A stretch of DNA of 64,000 nt from Stipa capillata (Eukaryota; Streptophyta; Magnoliopsida; Poales; Poaceae), in NCBI GenBank assembly GCA_019208055.1, contig JAGXJF010000631.1, positions 62,001 to 126,000 on the forward strand. Reading direction: 5' to 3'. The position numbers and the translations under genes are program-made. The number at the start of each line of letters is the position of its first letter. Position 1 is the stretch's first letter. Shown here piece by piece: positions 44,617-56,675 of the stretch. The notes under the pieces are model-generated. The model was given only the letters and a program-made list of their open reading frames with translations, was not told the origin of the DNA and did not search any database.

Positions 44617-46335
44617 TGAAAGATCATCTAGGCCCCTAGTTGGTTTTGATGGTTAATGACAACTCAAACTAGAATCTAATGTTTACAATGAGTGTAAGCA
44701 GGATTAATAAGTCCCAGGAAGAAGTGTCATCAAGGAAAGGATGACCACCCAAAAAGTACAAAAGTGGTTTTCAGGACAAGGGGATGGCTGTGCTAGGCAG
44801 CTGTGCCATAGCTGTGAAGAAGCCGGTGCTGTGCAAGGAGTTACAAGCAAGGTGATGGTGGCTTGATGCGTCAAGGGCCGTGACTGCAGCTGGTGGCAGG
44901 TAAAGCCTAGATTTGCTAATTTCCTTGAGTCCATAGGAAACACCCGTACTGTCAAGAGGGATGAAGCAGTAATAATCTATGGATGTTCTTTTGCTCAATG
45001 CTCAGAGGGTTGGACAGTGGTACTGATGCTTTGAGGTCAGTGGCCTGTATCAACAGTTTGCACAAGTGAGAATCTGGCTTGTGCTAGCACTCTGCAGTGC
45101 TAGCGGTAGAAAAACCCTAGAGCCTAGAGTCACCTCTGTGACACACCTATGTCACAGGTGGTCTACTGCTCTATGACTCAGGTACATCTCTGTACCAGGG
45201 GAGAGCTTGTAAATATTGAGAGACCTGCACTGCAATAGTTTGTCTACCAAGTCAGAAGATTGTTGGAGGTTCTCTCCTTATTAGGGATCAGAGTTAGTTG
45301 TGCACTGAGGGCATGTAATGTGCCAAAATCGGGCTGAGTAGTTAGGCTACGTCAGTTAAGGGTTCACCTGTGTGTGCCTCCGGTGACACAGGTGTCGATC
45401 TGCCTGAGCCGGTTACCGTTGTGCGTTGTGATTGGCTGTGTCACCGGTGTCTATCATTGGTGACCCACTTAATCCTACGTGGCATGAGTGTAACGGTCAG
45501 GTACCTGTGAACCCTATAAATAGGGGACCAGGGGAGGTCTTCAACCTTAACCTTGCTCAACCCAGTGAATCATATTCGACTGTTGCAAGCCTCTCACCCT
45601 CTGAACAAAAGCCAAACTTCCTAAGAGTTAGTTCAAGAGAGTCAGAGCTTCTGAGCAAAGAGCATTAGTTCCTCCAAGAGTTGTTGCTGCAGAATTTGTT
45701 ACTCTTGGAGTGTCTACTCGTAGACGGGCGTAGGAGTTGCTAGTATCACCCAAGTTTATGTGGGCTGAACCAGTAGTTTGTGAAAGTGATCTGAAGTCTA
45801 CCTGCTGCAAAGCTAAAGGACTTCCACAAGCAAAGCAAGAGGCCTGATTACTCAGGTACTCGGAGAACAAGCACGATTTAGTGCTGGTGATCTCTTCGGA
45901 GTAGCCCTCTCCAGCCGAGACGTACCTTGTCTCTTTGAGTACTTCTTATATTGCCTTTTAGTTACTCATTAGATATGCATGTTTGTGTGTTCTTAGATAT
46001 GCATTGTTTATCTGTGATAGATCACTTTTCACCTGTGCTAGCGTAGTTGTGCCTCAGTTGCTGTATATCATATCCCTTACCTGTGTCAGCTACCTGTTAC
46101 ACAGCTATCTGTCTTGCTTATCTGTTTTAAGTTGTTAGCTCACCAGTGTTACATACCTGTGTGACAGCTACGTGTTAATTTACATAACATATATTGCCTG
46201 TGCTGTTCACTTGTCACACAGCTAACTTAACCTTGCAATCTGCTAAGACTTCATATTGATAACCTAAGCTAAAAGAAGTGAATTTAATTAGCCTCCTATT
46301 CACCTCCCTCTAGTAGGCTCCTTCGGTTCCTTTCA
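44617..46335 (+). mobile_element. Solo LTR, 1,719 bp, intact target duplication
   Basis: Starts TGAAAGATCATCTAGGCCCC and ends GGTTCCTTTCA, flanked by CCCTC on both sides (44612-44616 and 46336-46340). No internal region, so it arose by LTR-LTR recombination. It is inserted in the leader region of the element whose gag follows. The interior is rich in short cacctgtgtgacagctac-type repeats. Confidence 0.88.
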
Positions 46336-46682
46336 CCCTCTTTTTCTACAATTACTGTGATGACGTGAGAAACTTGTGGCGCGTTCGGCAGAGATGTGCG
46401 CCTGCTACTCCTCATTCCTTGTGCAAATGGCTATCCATGCGGATAAAGTTACGACGCGTATTAACTGGGATGGGATGTGAACTGGAGATCGTGGCCTTGG
46501 TCACCACTAGATCCGTTGCATGGATAATCGAGATTTCATGGGTTTTCACCTTTATAGGGTGTCTGAGTGACCCCTGGGGTTTTCACCACGCCCCAGTCTC
46601 TGGCTTTTCAACCACTTCATCTTCCTCTTCTTCCTCTTGTGTGCGCTTTGCGTTCTCTGTTTTTGTGCTCTTGCATTTGGAG

Positions 46683-47315
46683 ATGGGAAAGAAGAAGGGT
46701 TCTTCCAAGGCCTCAACGAGCTCGTGGAAGCCTACCAACGATCCCGAGAAGTTGTCGGGGTACTCCGGCTCTGCTCCGGCGGTGGCGATACCTGAGTTTG
46801 ACGAATCTAACATCAACGTTGCTACCCTCGATAAGTTGGAGAAGTGCGAGTACATCTTGCCTCGAGCGCTGGTTCCATGTCTGCTGGCATTGAAGGAGAA
46901 GAACCCGAGTCCAGACACCGCCTGGACCATAGTCTTCTCCGACTTCTTTCGGTGTGGATTCCAGCTCTCGCCGTCAAGCTTTTTCCTCCTCGTCCTTAAG
47001 TTCTATGGGATTGAGTTGATCAACCTCAATCCCAACTCCATCTTGATGTTGAGCATCTTTGTACACTTGTGCAAAGTGTACCTCGACATTCGCCCAAGCC
47101 TAGACCTCTGGCGCTACTTCTACAACCTGAGAAGGTTGAAGGCTGTCGTCGGCGCCACTAGGTTTCATGTGCGGGAGGGGAAGAAGGTTACATACCCTTC
47201 TCCAAGAAGACCTCATGGTCGGGTTGGCGGGCGAAGTGGTTGTACTGCCAACCGCCTCCTGCTTTCAGCATTGAGTACCGCGGCCTGGCTCCGTACTAGA
47301 TGGATGCTTGATTGA
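46683..47315 (+). pseudogene. Retroelement gag-like ORF (Transposase_28, putative gypsy type)
   Basis: Probable start ATG at 46683 (MGKKKGSSKASTSS). Residues about 60-155 match the grass Transposase_28 family pattern: FSDFFRCGFQLSPSSFFLLV, LKFYGIELINLNPNSI, FVHLCKVYLDIRPSLDLWRY. At about 47.20 kb the family continuation (FSKKTSWSGWRAKWLYCQPP, IEYRGLAP) sits in the next frame, so a frameshift breaks the ORF. The open frame upstream of 46683 is leader, not protein. Not a host gene. Confidence 0.75.
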
Positions 47316-47429
47316 AGATGCCACTCTAGACTAGCCGGCTCAAGGCTCTTGTGGACGAGGTTACGGACCTTGGTACGAGAGGCTTGTCGGCGTGTGATTT
47401 TGCGGAGGACTTCCTCAGGCGGTGGCTAA

Positions 47430-47963
47430 GTTCTCTCAAGTCGAGGATCTCGGCACTGGGAGTACTCGGACCGAGAGGACCCATCATGGGACTTGGATTC
47501 GGGTAAGTGTCATTTCTTTTATAGTGCATTGAGTAGGAAACTTGTGTTCTCATCTACTCTTGCTTCTTTGTGCAGACGTCTTGGCCAAAGAGCTTCAGTT
47601 ACGGGTGAGTATCTCTTCGATTCGTCGCCCCTGGGAGGGAGGACCGAGGAGCCGCGCTCGATCACGAGGCTCGGACTCGAAGAGAGAAGAGAGATAGTTC
47701 TCTCAAGTCAAGGATCTCGGCACTGGGAGTACTCGGACCGAGAGGACCCATCATGGGACTTGGATTCGGGTAAGTGTCATTTCTTTTATAGCGCATTGAG
47801 TAGGAAACTTGTGTTCTCATCTACTCTTGCTTCTTTGTGCAGACGTCTTGGCCAAAGAGCTTCAGTTGTGGGTGAGTATCTCTTCGATTCGTCGCCCCTG
47901 GGAGGGAGGATCGAGGAGCCGCGCTCGATCACGAGGCTCGGACTCGAAGAGAGAAGAGAGATC
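47430..47963 (+). repeat. 267-bp tandem duplication inside the retroelement
   Basis: Units 47430-47696 and 47697-47963 are identical except for about five substitutions. The period is 3 x 89, so the frame is kept. Each unit contains a gtaagt ... tttgtgcag pair that looks like an intron. Recent event. Confidence 0.9.
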
Positions 47964-49620
47964 TTCTCGACAGGTTTAGAACTTGCTCCTTGTCGACCTC
48001 ATTCCTCTCGGTTATGCTGCTCTGTAGCGCATTGGTTGGGGCATGCCTGACCTTGAGGCCGAGAGTGCTGGAGCAGCGTCTGTGGACGATGAGGAGGTTG
48101 AGGTCCCCAGCCCCCCGAGTCGGGTGGTGGAGAGGCCCCATCAACCATCTAGGTGCTCGAGAAGCGCCAACCAGAAGAGGTTCTTCCAGCTGTGTCAGCA
48201 TCTCGGACTCCTCCTTTGCCTTTGAAATCTTCCCCTAGGGTATTCATCTTGCTTGCCCTGAAGTTTCTTTTTACCACGAGGCAAAAGAGTCTTACTCCGT
48301 GTTGTCGTGCAGAGGGTGGAAGAATCTCATCCAGAGGCGTTGACTCCTCCTGTTGCAGAGGATCTGGTTGTGGAGAAGTCCAGAGTCGAGGGCTCGGCAC
48401 CTCGAGTGGCTCCAGCCAAGAGAGGGCTGAGCCTCTCGGAGCACAGTGTGTCAATTAGCCTGAAGTGGCCTAGGTAAGTATCCTTCTCGGAATACTCCTT
48501 CCCTAATACGGGGTTGTCGTTTCTTGACTTAGTTACTTTTGTAGGGCAATCATCCCTCTGTCTAAAGTCGCCATTCAGGTGAAATAGACTTGTCATCCGG
48601 AAGCGAAAGCTTCTTGGGTCGCTTCTACACTAGTGGCGAAGGTAGAGAAGCCCCCGACTTCGAAGTCAGACCCACCTACGGTCCAAGCAGTCACTACTTC
48701 TGCTTCAACGGTGGTGTCTCCCTCGGTTTTAGCAATCGAGGGACCGTCTTCGTCGTCATTGCCAGCGGAGCTTGTGACACTTGTCGAGGGAGGACTTGAC
48801 TTGGCCAAGCATGTTGGTTCTCTGCTAGAGTTAATAGAAAACAAAAAGGCATTAACTCCTTAATTTGCTCATATTGAGACTAACATTGTCGTTGCAGCTC
48901 ACTCTATCCCGGGCGACTCCCCTCCAGTTGGAGGTTCAGGAGCTGAAGACGTGCCTAGCCGAGTCTGATGTGGCTTTGGAGGCGGAGAAGTCTAAGGTAG
49001 CGAAGCTATAGGCCTAGAAGAGACAGCTGGACCTGAATCAGGCCCGGCTGTCCAGCAATTTGGTAGAGGTCTAGACGTCATTGTCCTGAGTGGAGTCCAA
49101 AGTGTCAACTTTGAAGCAAGACCTTCAATACGCTGTGGATGTACTCAAGGCGGCATTGACCAAGGTAGGGTTCATGGTTCCTCTAGCGGAGAATCACCGC
49201 ACGCGGGTGGTTGAGATGACAACGGCCATCTCCCGCCTGAAGCCAACGTTACAGGCCCACATCAGCCCCCAACTCCGGTAAGGAGTTCGGGATTCCTTGT
49301 CGATGGCCCTGGCTTTGTTCAAGGCCCGCCACCAAGAGATGGATGTCGGCGCCCTCTGCGACGGGCTGCCAGGGGCGGAGGCAGGGAGACCAAAAATTTG
49401 GTTGCGACTATGTCCAAGGCTGCGGACGTCTTCACTGAGAGGCTTAACGTGTAAAAAACCCCTACGTAAACAAAGACTTCAAATATTTTTGGTTAAATGT
49501 CTTTGTAGTGCATGTGTGTATACTTTGTTAATTTTGAATTTAGAACTTACCGAGAAGCTGACGCTAAGGGTTTGTCGAAAACTTGGGGCACTTAGCACTT
49601 TCTGGCCTTTTTCCTTTTGA
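47964..49620 (+). pseudogene. C-terminal coiled-coil part of the same gag-like element
   Basis: Broken frames with coiled-coil character: ELVTLVEGGLDLAKHVGSLL near 48.77 kb, QLEVQELKTCLAESDVALEA near 48.93 kb, VSTLKQDLQYAVDVLKAALT near 49.1 kb. Intron-like gtaagt/cag borders recur. Several stops. Confidence 0.5.
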
Positions 49621-49636
49621 CCCGTGTTGGAAGACT

Positions 49637-49902
49637 TTCCAGATTGAGATGTCTTCTCCGAAGGCTATCGGGGTCCTTTAATACAGGGTATACCGTATCG
49701 TGGGAGATACTGACTCATCCCCCATTAGGACTCCATCATCCTTAAATATTGGGATTGACTACCTAGTTTAAGGAGTCCTGGATACCCACAGGTAGTTTCC
49801 TTATTGACCTAGAGTCCTTCTCTGAGGTAGACTCCTAGGTCTTTGTGTATTCACATATGGATACTATCGTCGTATACAGTAGTTGTGTACTACTTATCGT
49901 CA
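49637..49902 (-). repeat. Gypsy LTR fragment (U3 part only)
   Basis: 266 bp closely matching the promoter half of the LTR at 43691-44265, same orientation, ending at the TGACGATAAG-type start (49902). The other half of the LTR is missing. Confidence 0.7.
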
Positions 49903-50069
49903 CTGCTGGATTGATAAGAGTCTGTATATATATAATAAACGACAACGAACAAGTGTGGTTGGCACTGCTGATCCTCAAGATCTGAAAGGTGTAATTCGAG
50001 ACAAGGAAATCCTCCCCCTACACCATGTGTATAAGCAGATCTCTCTCAAAGCTTTGGATGTAGCTGCTA

Positions 50070-50760
50070 TCACCAACCTTTGGAGCAATGTTGTGGCGAA
50101 ACATCTTGTTTTGTCTTTACGAAGAATGTGAGGTTGGTGGTCTTCTCAAGCTCAAAGTTTGTGCCAGGCTCATATAGTGGCTCAAGCTGATTCACCTGGA
50201 GGGCCCTCTTGGGTGAGTCCATCTCTTTAAGACCAAGTGTCGTGGCAAACTCGTCGAAGGTGTTGTTGTAGTGAGTATCATGTGTCATCCAGTGGATCCT
50301 CCTCGACTTCCGCTCAACGAAGAAGGTCGCATGAAATAGCATGATTAGTTCCTTAGTCCAACCCGGCACAGACTCAAGAGTTGAATCAATCCATGTGTAT
50401 CAAATGCTTCAACAGCTAAGCTAAAGTAGGTGTGTTGCCGTAGGCATTAGAAATCCACGTAGCGCTGGTGGATAACTGTGTCCTTCCAGAAGTAGAGGAC
50501 TGACTCGTATTAGTCATGCTGAACCAAAGGCCAAAAGTAGGGATTTGTCACATCTTGTGCATAGTTGTATGGGTTGGTCTTGCACTGGTTCTTTCGAAGA
50601 TCTTCATTGGGGAAGGTCTTGTAGTCAACTGTAGCTCTCGAAACCCTTCTCTCCTTTAGAAGATGGCAAACTGGGGCAAGAGTAATGGAGGAGGCAGCTT
50701 CTTTTTCCTCAGGGTCCACGTACGCTGTTGCCTTACACACAGATGGAAGTTGCGAGGAGA
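50070..50760 (-). pseudogene. Unclassified retroelement ORF remnant
   Basis: Minus frames TFPNEDLRKNQCKTNPYNYA with VTNPYFWPLVQHD (50.5-50.6 kb) and FHATFFVERKSRRIHWMTHD with FDEFATTLGLKE (50.2-50.35 kb). I recall this type of HATxxF...IHWMT protein as common in grass retroelements, but cannot name the family. Frameshifts and stops between the parts. Confidence 0.45.
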
Positions 50761-51113
50761 CTGAGGAGGAAGCTTTCCTTTCCCCTCCCTAGTGGCAGTT
50801 GGCTTCTTGGCTAGAGGAGAATCCTTTATACCACTCTCTTTGAATTTCTGTGCGGTGGAGTAGGAGAAGACGACTCTGCTATTGCTGTTGTACTAGATGT
50901 CTTAGTTGCGTCTATAGCTTGTGCCTTGGAGGCCTCTGCTATGCAGCCTTAGCTTTGGCGGCCGCTTTTGCTGCCTGGGCTGCAGTTTCCTTCTTTATTG
51001 CTTGCCATTCGCGGTTTAGAGGAGCATTGCGGGACTTAGGAGACTTCGGCTCCTTGTCGTCATCATCATTGTCATTAGTGTCTATTGGAAGAGAACAACA
51101 AATAATGCCCTAG

Positions 51114-52075
51114 GGGAAACATGAGGAGCCTCTAGGGAGACCCGGCACAGTCACAATTATTTAAGCGTTGGTTTGGCTCATGCCTTAATAATTCCGGTGA
51201 CACGGCGGATATTGGCACAAGATTAGACAATAGATCTTATGAGTAAGCAGATGTCAGCATAGATGAATTCTAGACGTGTCGCCCACTTGATTATTTATCT
51301 TGAGTATCGATACTATAATAATTGTGCTAGTGATTCATATACTTATATTCGGATCTACATGTGAAACTCGTTTCTAAGCCTATCTTTCATCAAATTAGTA
51401 ATCTAATTTTATTTTCTGCACTTCTAATTTCAGTTTATTTAGTCTAGCATAGTTTCATCTCTACAATTGATTTCAGGAAAAAACCCATCTTCAAATCGAC
51501 GTACTAAGCATTCGCTGGCACTCACTGAAATTCTCAAGAAAGATCGTAACGCCTTAATCGTTTCCATGACACCTCGCTTCCTTAGGATCGATAAACCTCG
51601 GAATACTTCCAAGGGAAAACTTAGTGTAACCGATTTAGTACCATAAGAGTTAGCATTAATGATATATTGATGTTAAGTGAAAACATGGTGCAATGGCTCC
51701 TGGTACCAAAAGGTTGCTTACCTATGCCAAGCTACATCACGAAGCTACGTCAAAATAGTGAAACATGATAACACAAGTAAGTGACATAAGTAAAATGGCT
51801 CAAGGCCCAGGGTGACATGTATCCAATAAGTGAAGTTATAGCCGATCCTCATCACCCTCACGTCAGAGAGGGTCATTACGGGTTACGTAGGCTTGGGCCC
51901 TCGCCAGCAAGGTGTCTCCTCCGTCTCGAAGGTACCCCTGTACTACCAAGCTCAAGGTACCCTCAAGAATCTCCAAGTCGGCACCTCCTGCAAAAAGGCT
52001 GACCAACACCTGGGAAAAAAGAGCCTCGCAAGCGGAGGAGGGACCACCACCTCCTTCTAATTTATTGAAAGTGCA
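51114..52075. other. Unassigned
   Basis: About 960 bp with no recognisable coding or repeat structure beyond general retroelement-like composition. Confidence 0.4.
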
Positions 52076-53307
52076 TCTAGGCCCCTAAACGTGTTTTAGT
52101 GGTTAATGACAAACAATTAGAGGATAATGACCACTTGTAAGCATGTAAACAGGTTTAGTCCTCAACAGATGAAGTAGAGGAACCATTGGCGACCCCTAAA
52201 AAGAAAAAGAGGATAAGAAGGCGGTAAATCTCCTAGATATAGATTTTATTGTTTAAGTGACGAAAGTCACATTGAATCTAGAAACACCGTACTATTAAGG
52301 CGGACTTGATGAACATGATCAAAAAGTATCTTTGCCGAGCTAAACCCTTTTTGTCACCATATAACCTCAGCCAAAAACCCTAAACCTAGCTGTTAGAGGA
52401 AATCCAGACCCTAGCCCAGACAGTCCGGCTGGGGGTCTGGGATCTCTAGAGGAGATCAGGACCCTAGCCCAGACAGTCTGGCCGGGTGTCCGGGTGGAGG
52501 CTTCTCAGCTGATCCACAGAATATTCCTCAGCCATCTCAGCGCATAGCCGTTGGATTTGAAAATCCGGAGGGTCCAGCTCAAATCCGGACAGTCCAGATT
52601 TTGGTAGATTCCCTCAAACGGCCAATTTTTTAGGGAACCTCTATATAAGCCCCCTTACTCCTAGCAAGGGGAACTTTTTGCCCACTTTATTTCCTACATA
52701 CTCTAGAGCATTTCTCCACTCCTCCAAACACCAAGAGAGAAACCTTTTGAGAAAGAGAAAGATTTGAGTGATTTGAGAATCAATCCAAGTAAAGCATTGA
52801 GTTCATCTCCAAGTGTTCATCAAGCTCATTTCTCTTGGAGATTGGGGTTTCCTAGACGTTTATGAGTCCTTCAGAGCTCCCATCCTTGTGGTGAGCCTCA
52901 AGAAGTTTGTGAACGCCGAGATTCACCTCTGTGAGGAAATAATCACCAAGAAGAAGTCGAGGAGACACAAGAGCATCCTTGAGGGATAAAGGCTTGAGAG
53001 GAAGCCGGCTCTTGATTACGTGTGATCGAGCTTCCCAAACGGATACGTAGGATTCCCCCAAGGATCCGAACTTCGGCAACAAATCATAGTCTCCCTTGTT
53101 CATTTACTTCCGCACTTATTTTGCAAGTACTTTTATATTGCTCATACTTGTCTTGCTTAGTAAACTTGATTATATATACTAGACATAGTCATTCTTGCTA
53201 ATCAATCAAGTTTAATTTTGCACAATTGCAAGAATTGATTAAAATTGTATAAAATTATTTAGTCGCCTATTCACCCCTCCCCTCTAGGCCGACATCTTGA
53301 TCCTTTA
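52076..53307 (+). mobile_element. Candidate solo LTR (1,232 bp)
   Basis: Starts TGAAAGTGCATCTAGGCCCC, as the LTR at 44617 does, and ends CTCTAGGCCGACATCTTGAT with CCTTTA (family end CCTTTCA). Promoter-like ctatataagccccc at 52.64 kb. Flanks TTTAT and TTTAC match at 4 of 5 bases. It is inserted next to the minus-strand gag relic. Confidence 0.6.
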
Positions 53308-55700
53308 TTTACTTTCGTCAAGATGTTGTAGGCCTCAGTAGCATGAGTCAAGACAAGAGTGAACACATCAGGGTTGGTAGCTGACAAGAGAGAGGGAGCA
53401 CCAGCAGCACCAAAGTCCATAACCACAGCCACCTCAGCCTCAATAGTAGGCGCCACCAGACCTGCCCCCATCCTCTCCACATCTTCCTTCACCGTGCTCA
53501 ACTCCCCCTCGGCCATAGCAAGCTAACAACCAACAAATCCTTGACAAAAGTGGTCTTCATGATCTAACTTTGCAGCTCCTCTTCGGCTCAGATAGCCCGC
53601 TCCTCCAAGGCCTTAATCTCCTCCTCGATGCGCTTCGCCCATAGGGTCATCCTCGCGAGCCGCCGCTTGAGGTAGGAGTCCTAGAGGCAAACGTCCAGCT
53701 CACTTTCTATGTGTAACGCATGCCCTTGACCTGGAGTAGCTTGACTTCAGCATGCTTCAAGGCCTCCTCAACCTTCTCACAACGTGTCTTCTCAGCCACC
53801 AAATTATCCTAAGCTAGTGCCATCTTGGATCTCTCAATCTCCAGGGCAAAAGCAAGCATCTCTATCTTGGCCTTGAGGACTGTGATCGCCTCGTCCTGCT
53901 AAACAAGGCCCTGAACCTGCACGAAAATAACCAACCAAGATTGCTTTAGGTGGACTCGATGCAAAGGGAAAGAGATGAACAAGCAACACATACCCCCACA
54001 ATGCACTTGGAGTGGATCACCCACGGTGCTCTCCATCTCCTGAAGCTAAGTAAAGAACCCCTCCTCAAGTGGCATGGTCCAGTTCTCACAAACAATCGGG
54101 GGCTCCTCCCTGTCACTTGAAACAAGATCATGACAATAGGTTGCAAATTAGCTACGAAGTAACAATGAATGAGCAGAACATAACTCACGTACTCACATGC
54201 CATCCCAACATCATCCCTTAAGGTCTCACAAGCAAGAGCGAAGCCAGAGACCTCCTCCTCGTCAACAGGAGCTATTGGTCTGCCATGCGAACCGCCTTCT
54301 AGAGACCAAGTACAAGACTGTCACGCTTCAGCCCCAACTTCTCCAAAATTCCAACCTCGTGTGCCATCATAGGGAGGACAACCTCAAGAGAAATGCTCCC
54401 CTCCAAGAAAATAGTTCATTGTCTCCCTCATAGGAGACCTCCGCTCAGACAAGTCAACATGCTCTGGGGCTAGGGGCTCCAACCTCCTCCCCTGACTCAA
54501 GCGCAGGCGGGGGACTTCCTCTTTGTCGAGGGCCTCGGGAGCTTCGGTGCAGCTATAGCAAGCCAAGCACTGCCATCTTCATCACTCTCCCGAAGCTATG
54601 TCGACCTTTTGAACCAACAGCATGGAAGGTATCGCCAGATGCCCTGTACACCCCCTAGGCAAGCAGAGCTGGTGGCTAAGTGAGGGATCCTCTCTTACGG
54701 GAAGCACAATCTTTATGCACCTTGCTATAATGTTGTAGCACACATTCTCAACCACAGCAGCTACATACACCTTGTGCTCCTTGGTGTTGTACGGACGAAT
54801 AAGCTGATTCGCCCATTTTGCCACCATCTCATGGGGGAAATTGATTAAAAAAAGTAAGTTGTCATTATCAAAAGTTGCATAAAGAAGGAAATGAAGGCAA
54901 AGGTAGGAATACTCATGATCGTTAGCAGTACACGGAGAATGAAAGTCACAAGGAATCCCCAATTTTTCTTCTTGCGCCACCTCATTATGTAGCGGTCCCC
55001 GTTCCGCCATGACTATCTCCTCCATCATGTCCCTGAAGCTCTGCTCATACATCCCCGCCTTGATCTTCTCAATCTTCTAGCTTTCTCATGATTCGGCTTA
55101 GTTCGAGGAACATCCTTGAGGCCAACTTGACCGTCATTCTAGGGCAGCTCACCGGAGTGGTACAGGCGGGTGCCTAGCAGATGAAGGTGTACCACTACAC
55201 TCTTGTCACAAGGTAGACATGCACTTGACAGGAATGACCAAGAAATTGTCAGCACAATCTGAGCAAAGCCTCAAGAAAATAGTGCCGAACACGCTCTGGG
55301 TGCTAGCATCAGGAGTCTTCCTAGTCTTCATCTCCACCTACAAGAAATACAGAAGTAGCCCCAATGATGGATCCTCCCCCAAGGCCGTCTCACTCAACCA
55401 CTTGAACACATTGAGCTTGAGGATTATAGAAGGTTGCAGCTCCGCTAAATCAATGCCAAAGGCCTTGATAAGCTCCACAAGAAAAGGGTGAACTGACGTG
55501 CAGAATCTGGCATGGGACCAAGAAGAAAACACCCGAATGGCCTCCTAGTGCCTCCCCACTATAAAACGCTCCTCGTACGGATCCGAGACAGTCCCATGCC
55601 CAAGGGGCATGTACCCCACCTCTACTAGCTGCTCCAACTACTCGACCTCCATGGTGGTCAGCCCCAGAAGATTGTGGTACACGTACGCCCCCCAAAAATG
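53308..55700 (-). pseudogene. Second Transposase_28-like gag remnant
   Basis: Minus strand. Order from the N-terminal side: VEELVEVGYMPLGHGTVSDP near 55.6 kb, HPFLVELIKAFGIDLAELQP with SIILKLNVFKWLSETALG near 55.4 kb (the FYGIELxxLxPNSI region), then frames at 54582-55052, and a coiled-coil-like end at 53.3-53.9 kb. At least one in-frame stop splits the conserved block. Related in plan to the plus-strand copy at 46.7 kb but clearly diverged. Confidence 0.5.
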
Positions 55701-56670
55701 ACCCCCTAATTTGACGCTTAGTCTCCTCCCGGCTTGCTCAAAGATCTCTTCTTCATCATCTTGGACACTCTCAAAGTATCCCGAGGCACTCTATCATAAG
55801 AATAGTCCCTAGACTTGTCCACCAACCTGCTCACCCTCTCGGACGAATGGGGAGAACCTTCACGTGCCATCTCTCCAGTTTGAAACAACAACCAGAAAGT
55901 ACTATTACACACGTATAAGTGGTTCGTTAACCCCTGGCTCGAAGGCCTTGTGCCTCCCCATAGTGGAATGACCCGACCATTGGACAACACACTGGGCCGG
56001 TAAGAAGGGCCGATGGGCCCATGTGGCAACAACTCATCCAAAACAAAAGGACATGTACCTACATGGCAAGCTCATTGGAACCCTGGGCCAATAAAAAGGG
56101 ACAAACAAGAGGGACGCTCCAGAAGAAGCATCGTTGCATGCCTCACCTACATCAAGGCCCCGACATTGTCTTCACCAGCGCACTAATTGGCATCGTTACC
56201 GAACGATGATACGATGCAGGCCTCATTCGAACAGAAGCCAATGCAAAAACACACTCCATAGTGCACCCCTACGATGACCTCATCGGCTAGACAGTGGCAT
56301 CGACACCACTAGTAGCAGGCCCATGTTCACGTTAGCTCATGCACAGAATGTGCTCATCCTCTACCGTGCCAGTCATACGGCCTCGCCATGAGTGGCACTT
56401 GCGGGGAACGACAACACATACGCATGTCAAGACACCCTCGTCATCGCTAGTGCTCGCTTGTCATGCCAGGTTTGATACCTCAGGGAAGGTATGCAGGCAC
56501 ATCAGCACGTGAGCACCGCGTGCGTCTAGCTCATCCATGCACCGCAGCTCGGGGTAACCTCGCCTAAAGCGTGCGGTGCTCGCTGGTCACACAATGTGTG
56601 CACAGAGCACGCCGCCACACCCACAGAGTACATCGTGGCCTCATCGGTCCTCTGCTCGCCATAGCTTGAG
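55701..56670. other. Unassigned, probable retroelement leader or LTR
   Basis: No gene. Likely joins with 58453 onward as one older unit that was split by the solo LTR at 56676-58447. Confidence 0.4.
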
Positions 56671-56675
56671 GCAGC

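Noticed and set aside
46365..46682. The upstream part of the 316-codon plus frame as protein
   Set aside because: It is leader or LTR-like sequence; the natural gag start is the ATG at 46683 followed by a lysine-rich N-terminus.
47493..48050. A 185-codon gene
   Set aside because: It is created by the 267-bp tandem duplication and runs through intron-like borders.
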